A DNA stretch of 64,000 nt, taken from the NCBI RefSeq assembly GCF_036199905.1, contig NZ_CP108109.1, positions 6,137,501 to 6,201,500 on the forward strand. Direction: 5' to 3'. The notes under the pieces are model-generated. The model did not search any database, had not been told where the DNA came from, and was given only the letters and a program-made list of their open reading frames with translations. Origin of the DNA: Streptomyces sp. NBC_00223 (lineage in GTDB: Bacteria > Actinomycetota > Actinomycetes > Streptomycetales > Streptomycetaceae). The translations under genes were made by a program, and so were the position numbers. The stretch's first letter is position 1; each line of letters starts with the position of its first letter. Below, one piece after another: positions 1-8,585 of the stretch.

Positions 1-2
1 AC

Positions 3-365
3 AGCTTGGTACCGAGTCCGAGGGCCCGACCTGACGAGGACTGGGGGACGCTGCAGGCTGAGGCCGACCAGCTCGGTTACGCGATCGCCGCCCGGCTCCA
101 CGATGTGGCGGTCCCGGTGACCACGACGTACTTCCCGGCATCCAGCGCGAGCCAGGGCGTCTACACGCCGCCTTGGGATCGACCTGGTTGGCGGGAAGCC
201 GAGCGGCAGCTCCGAGCGGGCTTGGCCGACGGCGTGCTCGTCCTCGACCGGCACAACATCAGCTCCGATGACGACGAGTACCACGCCGTGATCAAACATC
301 TGGGCGAGCACTGCCGGGCGTTTCTCCACCTCGTGATCTCCGAGGAGCCCGTCGCGCCGACTTGA
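3..365 (+). CDS. Hypothetical protein, 5' end outside window
   Basis: The frame is open from the first bases of the window to a TGA at 363-365, so the true start probably lies upstream; the first possible in-window start is TTG at 6. The visible 119 residues show no signal peptide or membrane segment. They have an N-terminal helix rich in Ala/Arg/Leu, a middle part rich in Pro, Trp and Arg, and a C-terminal stretch with LVLDRHNISSDDDEY followed by a His/Cys/Leu-rich helix. The pattern resembles small Streptomyces proteins found near accessory regulators, but I do not recognise a named family and assign no function. The next small gene overlaps its stop codon. Confidence 0.5.
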   Translation, partial: SLVPSPRARPDEDWGTLQAEADQLGYAIAARLHDVAVPVTTTYFPASSASQGVYTPPWDRPGWREAERQLRAGLADGVLVLDRHNISSDDDEYHAVIKHLGEHCRAFLHLVISEEPVAPT

Positions 366-481
366 AGGCGTCCACTGCGCTGGATGGACAGGAAGGGCTG
401 GGCTGGCGGCAGATCAGCGCCCAGATCGCCCTGATCGCCACCGTGAGCGTCGTGCTCGCCTTCACCTTCAAATACACCTGA
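362..481 (+). CDS. Possible small membrane peptide
   Basis: TTG at 362 overlaps the TGA of the preceding gene and opens a 39-residue frame ending at TGA 479-481. The N-terminal half is polar (DGQEGLGWRQ) and the C-terminal half is one hydrophobic helix (IALIATVSVVLAFTFKYT) that could span a membrane. The stop/start overlap suggests translational coupling. The product is short and TTG is a weak start, so this remains tentative; no family is recognised. Confidence 0.35.
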   Translation: MKASTALDGQEGLGWRQISAQIALIATVSVVLAFTFKYT

Positions 482-494
482 CCGAGGGCTGACC

Positions 495-776
495 ATGACT
501 TTCGAGGGACACACCGATCGTGCACCGCGCCTCCTGCCGCACCGCGAGCAGGGCGAAGCGCTCCTCGCCATCCGGGAGGCCGCCCCGACGGCGCTTAGCG
601 AAGAGAGCATCGACCTCTTTGCCGTACCCGCCGGTGAGGTGCAGGGGCATGGCTTCGACCTCTCGCGCTTTCACCGGCTCTCGCGCCTGCCGGCCGCGCC
701 GAACGGATCGGTCTCGCCTTCGACTGACGGCCCGCCGGACGCGGCCCGATTGGCCCGGCCCAGCACCCCGAGTTGA
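495..776 (+). CDS. Small hypothetical protein
   Basis: A 93-residue frame starts at ATG 495, with GAGGG seven bases upstream, and begins 13 bases after the previous small gene. The N-terminal 60 residues are charged and look folded (EALLAIREAAPTALSEESIDLF); the C-terminal third is Pro/Ser/Ala/Arg-rich and low-complexity. No recognised domain, signal peptide or membrane segment. Position and direction fit the operon that follows, but the function is unknown. An overlapping frame from 520 looks like a codon-biased shadow. Confidence 0.4.
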   Translation: MTFEGHTDRAPRLLPHREQGEALLAIREAAPTALSEESIDLFAVPAGEVQGHGFDLSRFHRLSRLPAAPNGSVSPSTDGPPDAARLARPSTPS

Positions 777-834
777 ACTCGAACCGGCCTCCGCCCTCTG
801 AGGCGCAACGGCCACCCCTGACGAGAGGATGATC

Positions 835-1530
835 ATGACCGCTCCCACTCACGAATCGCCGCCGGCTCCGGTCGCGCCGAGCGACCACAGGTCGCGCGCT
901 CTTCTCCTCGACCTCGACGGCGTCCTGCTCGACACGCGTCCGGTGATGCGGAAGGCGTGGCAGAGGGTCAAGGAGATCCATGGCGTCGCGCTCCCCTTCC
1001 GCGACTACGAGCGCCACCTGGGTCGCGAGTTCGGGGACATCATGCAGCGATTGGGCCTGACCGACACCGAAGCTGTCCGCCAGACGTACGAGGCGGAGTC
1101 CGTGGCCACCGCGCACCTCGCGGAGGAGTTCGCCGGCATCGTCGAGACGCTCCACGCCTTCGTGGCCGCCGACTGGCGGCTGGGCGTCGTGACGTCCAAG
1201 CACGTCGACCGGGCGGCCCCGCTCCTCGCGCGCCTCGGATGTCCCTTCTCGACCATCCGCACGCCCGCCGGAGCGGGCCGGACGAAGCCGGCCCCGGACC
1301 CGCTCCTCCTGGCGCTGGTCGACCTGGGAGTCGACCCCGCCTCCGCCGTCTACGTGGGTGACATGGCGGTCGACCAGGAGTCGGCCGCACGCGCCGGCGT
1401 CCCCTATGTACACGCTGCATGGGGCTACGGGCAGCCGGCGGCTCCCGGCCCCGAGACGGCCGCGTCGCCCAAGGAACTGCTGAGCCTCCTCCTCCCCGCC
1501 AAGCAGCTCGTCGAGGGGAGCACGGTGTGA
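835..1530 (+). CDS. HAD-superfamily phosphatase (phosphoglycolate-phosphatase-like)
   Basis: A 231-residue haloacid-dehalogenase-type hydrolase. Motif I is DLDGVLLDT with both catalytic Asp residues, motif II is VVTSK, and motifs III/IV are in GRTKPAPD and VGDMAVDQESAARAG. The alpha-helical cap lies between motif I and motif II (subclass I), as in phosphoglycolate phosphatase and sugar-phosphate phosphatases. ATG at 829 is in frame, but GAGAGG at 823-828 is correctly spaced only for ATG 835, so 835 is preferred. It overlaps the next gene by GTGA, so it is translationally coupled as the first recognisable enzyme of the operon. Probable job: dephosphorylating a sugar or nucleotide intermediate; the substrate is not visible. 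Confidence 0.8.
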   Translation: MTAPTHESPPAPVAPSDHRSRALLLDLDGVLLDTRPVMRKAWQRVKEIHGVALPFRDYERHLGREFGDIMQRLGLTDTEAVRQTYEAESVATAHLAEEFAGIVETLHAFVAADWRLGVVTSKHVDRAAPLLARLGCPFSTIRTPAGAGRTKPAPDPLLLALVDLGVDPASAVYVGDMAVDQESAARAGVPYVHAAWGYGQPAAPGPETAASPKELLSLLLPAKQLVEGSTV

Positions 1531-3373
1531 GCCCCCGCACGACTGGTGCCCTCGGCCTGGTCCGCTCCTCCAACGCCGGGAAGCCGACGTGGGCTCTCGT
1601 CGGAACCGGTGCCCTGGCGCACGCGCGAACCGACCACGTCCACACCACGGACCTGGAAGCGACGGCCGTCGACAAGCAGTTACTGCGCTCCGGCGTCGAA
1701 GACGTCATGGCCGCCCTCGACCACTACAGCGCCACACTGGCCTCCACCCCGGGCGGAGCCGGCTGGCTCCACGTCCAGCACGTCCCCGTGCGACGCTTCG
1801 TCACCGAGATCGTGCGCAAGCTCCTGGCCCTGAACTCCTGGGCACCGTTCGCCTTGGCCCCAGGGCCCCTGACCCTGGCCCCGTACGAAGGGCTCGTGGG
1901 ACTGCGTTCGAGCAGCTCGCGTGAGTACCTGGCCTACACCGTGACGTGGTCCGGCGTCGCGTACGTGCTCGGTGCTGCGGCACCGCACAACCCGACCCGC
2001 TCCGCCCAACTCCGCAACCTCGCCCGGACGAGTACGGCGAACACGGAGCCGAGTCCGCTCCACTCGGATCTCGGACGGCAGGACGTTCTGGCGCTGTCGT
2101 GGACCTCCCGCCACGCGGCCACGCTGACCCCGGTTCTCGCCGAACTGGCGCGCGGCGGGCAGATGAGCCTCCTGCTCGATCTCGCCACTGATGCCGCCGA
2201 GCGGTGCAGCGCGGGACCGGCAACGGGTATCGAGCTGCGCTCGGCTCCAAGCGACCTCTTCACCGGTTCCGGCACCGCCGAGGGCCTCCACCGTCCCGAC
2301 GACGAGCACGTCGTCCAAGTGGGAGGCCACGGTGTCCAACTTGCCCGGCTCGTGAGGCTCTTGTCCGTGCTCTTGGAGACCAGCGGGGGCTGCACCCAGC
2401 CGTCGTGGCGGACGGTGGTGCGGGCGGAGAGCTGGCTCGACGACATCCTGTCGATCACCCGGCCGCACACCGTCCTGCTGAGCAACGACACCAGCCCCCT
2501 GGGTGTGCTGGCCGTGCACGCCGCCGAGCGGCACGGAGCCAACTCGGTGCAGTCCAGCACGGGGCGTGGACGGCGGAATCGGTCGCCTGGCCGGCCCTGC
2601 ACAGCCGCGACATCATCGTCATGGGCGAGCGGGACCTCGCCCTGGGCCGAGGGTGGGCGCGCCACCCCGAGGCCGAGGTGCACGTCCTCGGGCAGCCCCG
2701 CTTCGACGTCCTCGCCGGCTTGAGCCGCCAGGCGCAACGGCGGTACCTGGAAAAGCTGCTCGCTCCGGCGGGCCGGCGAGCGCCCGCCCGGATCGCGGTG
2801 TGGGCATGCCAGCCCTTCAACCCCGTTCACCTCAAGTCCCACGCGGACCTCCTCCTGGACGGCCTCGCCGAGGCGGGCGGCGACTGGGGACTCGTCATCG
2901 CTCCACACCCGGCGCAGGGAACCGACGCCTTCACCGCTCTGGTGAAGCGGGACGCCGGGCCGCCCGTCGTGGTGGCCGATCCCCGAGTCGGAGCCCGAGG
3001 CTGCCTCGCCGGCGCTGACGCCATAGCGAGCGCGTACTCGACGTGTGGGATCGAAGCCGCGCTGCTCGGCATCCCGGTCCTCGAAATCGGCCCGCCGGGC
3101 GAACGCACCCTGGGCCTGACCGGTCACGGACTGGCGACCCGGTGCGAGGCCACCGGTGAGGTCGCCGAAGCACTCTCCGGCGTGCGCGCGGGCTCTGCGC
3201 CGATCCCGCGGGCGGCCCTGGACGCGGTCTGCCGGTGGCGCGGCGACAGCGCCGCTCGGATCGCCCGGCTCATCACCGACCGCGCCACCTCCGGCCCGAG
3301 GGCCGACGACTCCACCCACCACCCCCCGGGCGCCGCTGCGTCGCCCAAGGACGAAGGAGCATCCGTCCGATGA
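1527..3373 (+). pseudogene. CDP-glycerol/polysaccharide transferase-like protein, split by a one-base frameshift
   Basis: GTG 1527 overlaps the HAD stop. One frame runs with good coding character to about 2549 and the protein continues in the next frame to TGA 3371-3373, together about 615 residues. At the junction HGANSV is followed in the other frame by VQHGAWTAESVAWP, so one base appears to be missing at about 2547-2552. The C-terminal half has the layout of CDP-glycerol glycerophosphotransferase / capsule-polysaccharide transferase proteins: QHG, IIVMGERD, VLGQPRFD, APHPAQG, and a late Gly/Glu-rich donor-site region (STCGIEAALLGIPVLEIG). The N-terminal half is not recognised. Either the gene is broken or the sequence has a single-base error; the intact downstream reading frame argues that any break is recent. 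Confidence 0.6.
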
Positions 3374-4320
3374 CATCCCTCACGGCCGACAGCATCGCCG
3401 AGCTGTTCTCCGGCGCCGTCATGCTGGCCAAGTCCGGCGAGAAGATCAGCCCCCGGGGCATGGCCACCCACGAAGTCCGCGACGTGCACCTGCTGCTCAC
3501 CCAGCCGCGTGCCCGCCTGCTCTACGCCCCGCCCGCCCGCATCGTGAATCCGGCCTTCGCCGTCGCCGAGACGGTCTGGCACCTGTCCGGATCCGACGCC
3601 CCGTGGATCTTCGACTACAACAACCGGCTGCGGCAGTTCGCCGACGACGGCATCCTCCTGGGGGCGTACGGCCCGAGGATGCGGAACTGGGCCGGCAAGG
3701 TCGACCAACTCGCCCGCGTCGTGGAAATCCTCCAAGCGGACCCCGACTCCCGGCGAGCCCTGATCCAGCTCTACGACCCGGCCCAGGACGCCGCCGGGCA
3801 CAAGGACGTGCCCTGCACCCTCGGGTTCCGGTTCCACCTGCGCGCCGGCCGCCTGCACATGGCGACCATGATGCGCGGCCAGGACGTATGGATCGGCATG
3901 CCGTACGACGTGTTCTTCTACACCGTGCTGCACGAGCTGGTCGCCGGATGGCTCGACGCGGAACTCGGGGAGTTCCACCTGCACATCGGCTCGCTGCACA
4001 TCTACGACGAGCACATCGAGCAGGCCGACGCGCTGACCTCGCTCTCGGCGAGCGAGGTCATGCCCGACCTGCGAACGCCCTGGACGGGCTTCTCCGGCCT
4101 GCTCGACCAGGTCGAGGCCCGCGACATGACCGGCCATCCCGGCTGGGACGCGATGGCCGAGACGCTGCGCAGCTACCGGCTGTGGAAGGACGGCAAGCGC
4201 GAGCAGGCGTGGCGGGCGGCCGACGCGATCGACGGGCCCCTCGGCCAGGCCCTCACCACCTGGTACGCAGAGCTGGAACGTCGCTCGGCCAAGCGCGCCG
4301 CGACGGCCGGGGCAAGGTGA
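3370..4320 (+). CDS. Thymidylate-synthase-family enzyme, predicted cytidylate C5-hydroxymethylase
   Basis: A 316-residue thymidylate synthase fold, starting at ATG 3370 inside the previous stop (ATGA). TS landmarks in order: Glu67 in the helix before HLSGSD, GAYGPRMRNW at about 98-107, phosphate-binding Arg128-Arg129 in DPDSRR, catalytic Cys149 in DVPCT, RGQDVWIGMPYD at 169-180, and the sugar-binding His210 and Tyr212 in SLHIYDEH. E. coli TS has Asn177, which reads N3/O4 of uracil, in LPFN; here the matching residue is Asp180 (GMPYD). That Asn-to-Asp change is the hallmark of cytosine-specific members such as T4 dCMP hydroxymethylase and the CMP hydroxymethylase MilA. Prediction: formation of a 5-hydroxymethyl (or methyl) cytosine nucleotide with methylene-tetrahydrofolate. 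Ribo versus deoxy substrate is not decided. Confidence 0.78.
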   Translation: MTSLTADSIAELFSGAVMLAKSGEKISPRGMATHEVRDVHLLLTQPRARLLYAPPARIVNPAFAVAETVWHLSGSDAPWIFDYNNRLRQFADDGILLGAYGPRMRNWAGKVDQLARVVEILQADPDSRRALIQLYDPAQDAAGHKDVPCTLGFRFHLRAGRLHMATMMRGQDVWIGMPYDVFFYTVLHELVAGWLDAELGEFHLHIGSLHIYDEHIEQADALTSLSASEVMPDLRTPWTGFSGLLDQVEARDMTGHPGWDAMAETLRSYRLWKDGKREQAWRAADAIDGPLGQALTTWYAELERRSAKRAATAGAR

Positions 4321-6047
4321 CCGCCGCCATGAAGCGCACCCCTTCCGTGATCCTCGGTCTGTGCTCGTACACCCACGACTCCTCGGCCGCCCTTCTCGTG
4401 GACGGCGAACTCGTCGGCTTCGTCGAGGAGGAACGCCTCTCCGAGCAGAAGCACACCAAGCTCTACCCGGCTCGCGCCGTGGGCTGGCTCCTCGACCAGG
4501 CCAAGCTGAGCGCCACCGACGTGGACGCCGTCGCCTACAACTTCCAGCCCGCCCGCTACCTCGCCGAGTCGCCCGCCGCCCTGCGCATGGCGCTCTCGCC
4601 GACGACACGCGACCGGAGCCTGGCCCGCGCCCACGGGTTCGCCAAGGTCGCCCTGCGGACCCGGCGACGGCTGCGCGTCCTCGGCAGCCAGTTCCCCTCG
4701 GCCCGCGTCACACCGGTCCTGCACCACCGCGCCCACCAGCTCACGGCCTACGCCGCCTCCGGCTGGGAGGAAGCCGCCGTCCTCGTGGTCGACAGCCTCG
4801 GCGAGCGGCAGACCACCACCATCGCCCACGGTCACGGCGTTCAGCGCCCCCGCGTCCAGACCCTGGAAGCGATCAACGACCCGGCCTCCCTCGGCTACGT
4901 ATACGGCGCCGTCACCGAGCACCTGGGCTGGCGCCGGGGCGACGAGGAGGGCACCGTCATGGCGCTGGCCGCCCTCGGTGACCCCGCCCGGTTCCGCCAC
5001 CTGTTCACCACGGCCGTCCGCACGACGGCCACGGGCTTCCGCATCCACCCCGGCTACTTCCCGACGCGCACCCTCACCTCGGGATACCCGAGGACATCCA
5101 GGCGGTTCGTCGCCGAGACCTGCTCCGAGCGGCACCCGAACGAACCGCTCACCGATGTCCACCGAGACCTGGCGGCTGCCCTCCAGGAGCGGACCGAGCA
5201 GGTGATGGTCCACCTCGCCCGCCGCGCCCGTGTGCTCACCGGCTCCCGGCGCCTGTGCGTGGGTGGCGGCGTCGCCACGAACTGCGTGAGCATCGGGAAG
5301 ATCATCGAGGCCGGAATCTTCGACGAGGTGTTCGTCCCGCCGGCGCCCGGAGACGCCGGAACCGCCATCGGGGCCGCCCTCGCCGTGCATGTCGATGGGC
5401 GCAGCCCTCGCCCGGTCGCCGGCATCGCCCGCCACTGTTACCTCGGCCCCTCCTACGAGGACCAGCCCCTCGACCTGACCCCCTGGCCCGGCCTCCGCCA
5501 GAAGACCCTCGGCATCGAGACCGCCGAGTTCCTCGCCGACCAGCTCGCCCACGGCATGATCGCCGGACTGTTCCAGGGAGGGGTCGAAGCCGGGCCGCGT
5601 GCCCTGGGCAACCGCTCGATCCTCGCCTCCCCGCTGGAGCCCGGCGTCGTCGAGCGGCTCAACGCCACCGTGAAGTTCCGCGAGCCGTTCCGGCCCTTCG
5701 CCCCCATGGTCCCGGCCGAGCGCGCCGCCGAATTCTTCACCCTCGGCCAGACGGCGCCGTACATGTCCATGGCCTCCGGGGTGACAGACCTGACGCGCGA
5801 GCGGGTCCCGGCCATCGTGCACGCCAACGGCACCGCCCGCCTGCAGACCGTCACCCGGTCGCAGAACCCGTTCATGCACGCGGTGCTGACCGCCTTCGGC
5901 CGCCGGACCGGCGTACCCGTGCTGATCAACACCTCCCTCAACGTCAAGGGCAAGCCGATCTGCGGGACACCCGAGATGGCCCTGGACTGCCTGGCCAACT
6001 CCGGCCTCGACGCCCTGCTCCTCGAAGGGCGGTGGATCACCAAATGA
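4317..6047 (+). CDS. O-carbamoyltransferase, NodU/CmcH/TobZ family
   Basis: About 576 residues from GTG 4317, which overlaps the previous stop; ATG 4329 is an alternative start. The N-terminal kinase-like half begins with LGLCSYTHDSSAALLVDGELVGFVEEERLS and contains HHRAHQ and VVDSLGERQ. The C-terminal half has LCVGGGVATNC, APGDAGTAIGAAL, FQGGVEAGPRALGNRSIL, FRPFAPMVP and LINTSLNVKGKPI, all typical of carbamoyl-phosphate-dependent O-carbamoyltransferases that work through a carbamoyl-adenylate. Family members carbamoylate hydroxyls on antibiotics (cephamycin, tobramycin), Nod factors and hypermodified phage pyrimidines. Placed directly behind a predicted 5-hydroxymethylcytidylate former, the new hydroxymethyl group or a sugar hydroxyl is a plausible acceptor. 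Family assignment is firm; the acceptor is inferred. Confidence 0.88.
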   Translation: MTAAMKRTPSVILGLCSYTHDSSAALLVDGELVGFVEEERLSEQKHTKLYPARAVGWLLDQAKLSATDVDAVAYNFQPARYLAESPAALRMALSPTTRDRSLARAHGFAKVALRTRRRLRVLGSQFPSARVTPVLHHRAHQLTAYAASGWEEAAVLVVDSLGERQTTTIAHGHGVQRPRVQTLEAINDPASLGYVYGAVTEHLGWRRGDEEGTVMALAALGDPARFRHLFTTAVRTTATGFRIHPGYFPTRTLTSGYPRTSRRFVAETCSERHPNEPLTDVHRDLAAALQERTEQVMVHLARRARVLTGSRRLCVGGGVATNCVSIGKIIEAGIFDEVFVPPAPGDAGTAIGAALAVHVDGRSPRPVAGIARHCYLGPSYEDQPLDLTPWPGLRQKTLGIETAEFLADQLAHGMIAGLFQGGVEAGPRALGNRSILASPLEPGVVERLNATVKFREPFRPFAPMVPAERAAEFFTLGQTAPYMSMASGVTDLTRERVPAIVHANGTARLQTVTRSQNPFMHAVLTAFGRRTGVPVLINTSLNVKGKPICGTPEMALDCLANSGLDALLLEGRWITK

Positions 6048-7096
6048 AGATCGGATACAGCTTCTGGGGCTTCCTCGGCAACGGCGTCACCGACACCCCC
6101 GACGGAGGCCGCAGCCACCGCCGCCCCTTCATCGACGCCCTCCTTGCCCGCGGTCACGAGATCGTCTTCCTCCAGTCCGACCGCGACCGCCTCGAAGCCG
6201 GTGACGACCTCGGCGGCGCGTACACCTTCGACGACGGCCTGCCCGGCATCGACGCCCTGTTCCTGGAGTGGCGCTGGGCCATCCCCGGCCGCAACACCAC
6301 CGTGTGCGGCAGCGAGGGGCACACCTGCGACCTCCACCGGCAGGCCCAGCTCATCAACCACTACACGGCCCGGCACCGGACGCCCACCGTCATCTGGGAC
6401 AAGGACCGCACCCTGCGCGCCGAGAGCGTGTGGCGCCGCACGGCCCACACCCGCGTCTGCGAGGCCGCGCTCGCACCGACCCTCGGCGCACACTCGCTGC
6501 TCTTCCCCGTCGCCGAGGACCTCCTCGCCCAGGCCGATCCCCTCACCCTTGTGGCGCGGCCCCGGGATCTCGCGCTCGGCTACGTAGGCAACCAGTACGA
6601 CCGCGACGAGCCCTTCGACCGCTTCTTCGCCCCGGCCGCCGCCCACGTCGAGCACCTGGTCGCCGGGAAGTGGACGAAGACCGGCCGCTGGCCGCACGTT
6701 CGCTTCGCGGGCCGGATCCCCTTCGAGGCCGCCGCCGGCGTCTACGGCCGGTCCCTGGCCACGGTGCTCATGCTCCCCGAGCGGTACGCCGCCGTCGGGC
6801 AGATGACCCAGCGCATCTTCGAGGCCGTGCTCGCCGGCTGCCTGCCGCTGGCCCCGGCGGACATCCGCTTCGCCGACCGGTTCGTCCCGAAGGAACTGGT
6901 CGTGCACTCCGGCAGCGACGTGCTCGAACGCCTCTCCTACCTGCGCGAGATCGCCGGCACCGAGCAGCACGCCACCCTGATCGCCGCATGTGTGGACCGC
7001 CTGCGCCTGTTCGGCCTGTGCAAGCAGGTCAACACCCTGGAGTCCATCCTGCACGGCCTCCTCCAGACCACCGCGACCGAGCGGGGAGCTGCCTGA
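6044..7096 (+). CDS. Glycosyltransferase-like protein
   Basis: A 350-residue cytosolic protein with ATG 6044 overlapping the previous stop. It starts with a Rossmann-like strand (MKIGYSFWGFLGNG), followed by RPFIDALLARGHEIVFLQSDRDRL. The C-terminal half has VRFAGRIPFEAAAGVYGRSLATVLM and QMTQRIFEAVLAGCLPLAP, the last matching the donor-binding region of GT-B transferases of the CgeB/family 1 type (RIFEAxAxGCxPL). No membrane segment is seen. Role in the operon: likely transfer of a sugar to the pathway intermediate. The exact family is uncertain because the N-terminal half is divergent. Confidence 0.6.
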   Translation: MKIGYSFWGFLGNGVTDTPDGGRSHRRPFIDALLARGHEIVFLQSDRDRLEAGDDLGGAYTFDDGLPGIDALFLEWRWAIPGRNTTVCGSEGHTCDLHRQAQLINHYTARHRTPTVIWDKDRTLRAESVWRRTAHTRVCEAALAPTLGAHSLLFPVAEDLLAQADPLTLVARPRDLALGYVGNQYDRDEPFDRFFAPAAAHVEHLVAGKWTKTGRWPHVRFAGRIPFEAAAGVYGRSLATVLMLPERYAAVGQMTQRIFEAVLAGCLPLAPADIRFADRFVPKELVVHSGSDVLERLSYLREIAGTEQHATLIAACVDRLRLFGLCKQVNTLESILHGLLQTTATERGAA

Positions 7097-7192
7097 TGCA
7101 GACCGCTCGATCGACCACGGCGCGCGAATCCTCCGGGCGCGTCCCGGAGGATGGGTCCGCCGGACACCCGAACCTCTCTACGCTGGAGCACC

Positions 7193-7702
7193 ATGAAGAA
7201 GGTCGCCATCGTCGGCTGCGGAGGCAGCGGCAAATCCCACGTGGCCCGCGAACTGGGCAGGATCCTCGACGCCCCGGTGACGCACCTGGACGCCGCGTTC
7301 TACGACGACGAGTGGAACGCGCTGCCCATGGACAAGTTCACCGACGTCCAGCGCGAGCTGGTCGCGCAGCCGCGGTGGGTGATCGACGGCAACTACAACT
7401 CGACGCTGCAGGTACGGCTCGAAGCCTGCGACACGGTGGTCCTGATGGACGTGTCGACCGTGGCGGCGCTGTACGGGATCTTCTCCCGGCAGATCGGGCA
7501 CGGGGCCGGGCACAAGGGCAACGGGATTCACAACCGCATCCACTGGGGCGTGATCAAGTACGTCGCCACGTACCGGCGCAAGATGCGACCCCGCGTGATG
7601 GCGAAGATCGAGGAGTTCGGCTCCGGCGCCGATGTGGTGCTGCTGGCCAACCGGCGCCAGACGCGCCGCTGGCTGCGGAAGGTGGCCGCCGAGCAGTCCT
7701 GA
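7193..7702 (+). CDS. Small P-loop kinase, FlaR/adenylate-kinase-like
   Basis: 169 residues from ATG 7193; a longer in-frame start at 7151 is less likely because family similarity begins at MKKVAIVGCGGSGKS. Walker A is GCGGSGKS at about residues 8-15. HLDAAFYDDEWN and WVIDGNYNSTL are typical of the group annotated as DNA topology modulation protein FlaR, which are nucleoside-kinase-like P-loop proteins rather than proven topology factors. It lies 96 bases after the glycosyltransferase, within the same direction of transcription. Probable phosphoryl transfer to a small molecule or nucleotide of the pathway; substrate not visible. Confidence 0.7.
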   Translation: MKKVAIVGCGGSGKSHVARELGRILDAPVTHLDAAFYDDEWNALPMDKFTDVQRELVAQPRWVIDGNYNSTLQVRLEACDTVVLMDVSTVAALYGIFSRQIGHGAGHKGNGIHNRIHWGVIKYVATYRRKMRPRVMAKIEEFGSGADVVLLANRRQTRRWLRKVAAEQS

Positions 7703-7733
7703 CCGGTCCGTGCCCCCGGTCAGGGGGTGCGGC

Positions 7734-8585
7734 ATGAACGAGCCCAACCCGTTCCTGGACCCCGCCCGGCAGTCGGAGCTGTACGGACACGCCTCGCGGC
7801 TGGCCGGGCGGACCAGTGCCCTGATGCGCGCCAAGACCGCCGGACACCCGGTGCCCGAGACGATCGTCAGCCTGGTACAGACCCACCACGCCCGGCCGGA
7901 CCGGCTCGGCGTGGTGCTCGACATCGGCTGCGGTCGCGGCACGAGCAGCCTCGTCATCGCCGAGCAGCTCCGGCCCAAGCGCGTCGTGGGCCTGGACGCC
8001 GCCCCCTCCCTGCTCGCCCAGGCCCGCGAGCGCGCCAAGAACCTGCCCGACAGCACGGTGGAGTTCGTCGAAGGCGACTTCCACGACCTCCCTCTGCCCG
8101 ACGGGTCGAGCGATGTCGTCGTCGCGGCGTTCTGCCTCTACCACTCGCTGCACCCCGAGGACGTCGTCGGGCAGATCGCCAGGGTCCTCGCCCCCGGTGG
8201 TGTGGCCGTGCTCGTCACCAAGGGCCTCGACAGCTACCGGGAGATGGACCAGCTGGTCGCCTCCGCCGGCCTCGATCCGCGTGCCGCCCAGCGCGAGAGC
8301 CTCTACACCGCAGCCCACAGCGGCAACCTCGCCGACGTGGCCGCCTCCTCGCTCGACGTGATCGCCGTCCTGGACGAGGAACACGTCTTCACCTTCGACG
8401 GCCACGACCACACGGCGCAGTACCTGGCCACCAACCCCAAGTACGACCTGGCGCCCGGCCTGTACGGCAACCCCGGTGCCCTGGCGGCGACCCTGCACGA
8501 GTGCCTTCCCGACCGGCCGCTGACCACCCGTTCCCGGATCACCTTCGTCGTCGCCCAGCCGAAGGAAGGAGGAGAGCCGACATGA
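7734..8585 (+). CDS. Class I SAM-dependent methyltransferase
   Basis: 283 residues from ATG 7734, with AGGGGGTG just upstream. Motif I is VVLDIGCGRGTSSLVI, followed by VVGLDAAPSLLAQA (acidic residue ending strand 2), VEGDFHDLPLPDGSSDVV and RVLAPGGVAVLVTKG: a complete class I methyltransferase core of the UbiE/Methyltransf_11 type. The C-terminal 110 residues are less conserved and may set specificity. Its stop overlaps the next gene (ATGA). An S-adenosylhomocysteine-hydrolase-like gene lies downstream in the same operon, but that protein may act on something else. Confidence 0.8.
   Translation: MNEPNPFLDPARQSELYGHASRLAGRTSALMRAKTAGHPVPETIVSLVQTHHARPDRLGVVLDIGCGRGTSSLVIAEQLRPKRVVGLDAAPSLLAQARERAKNLPDSTVEFVEGDFHDLPLPDGSSDVVVAAFCLYHSLHPEDVVGQIARVLAPGGVAVLVTKGLDSYREMDQLVASAGLDPRAAQRESLYTAAHSGNLADVAASSLDVIAVLDEEHVFTFDGHDHTAQYLATNPKYDLAPGLYGNPGALAATLHECLPDRPLTTRSRITFVVAQPKEGGEPT

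Noticed and set aside
1..20. First bases (AGCTTGGTACCGAG) resemble a cloning-vector polylinker.
   Set aside because: The match ends after 14 bases, the next expected bases differ, and the sequence continues as a coherent high-GC reading frame; likely chance.
3156..6047. A 963-codon frame starting at 3156.
   Set aside because: The first about 390 codons are a shadow of the transferase and TS-like genes; only the part from 4317 is the carbamoyltransferase.
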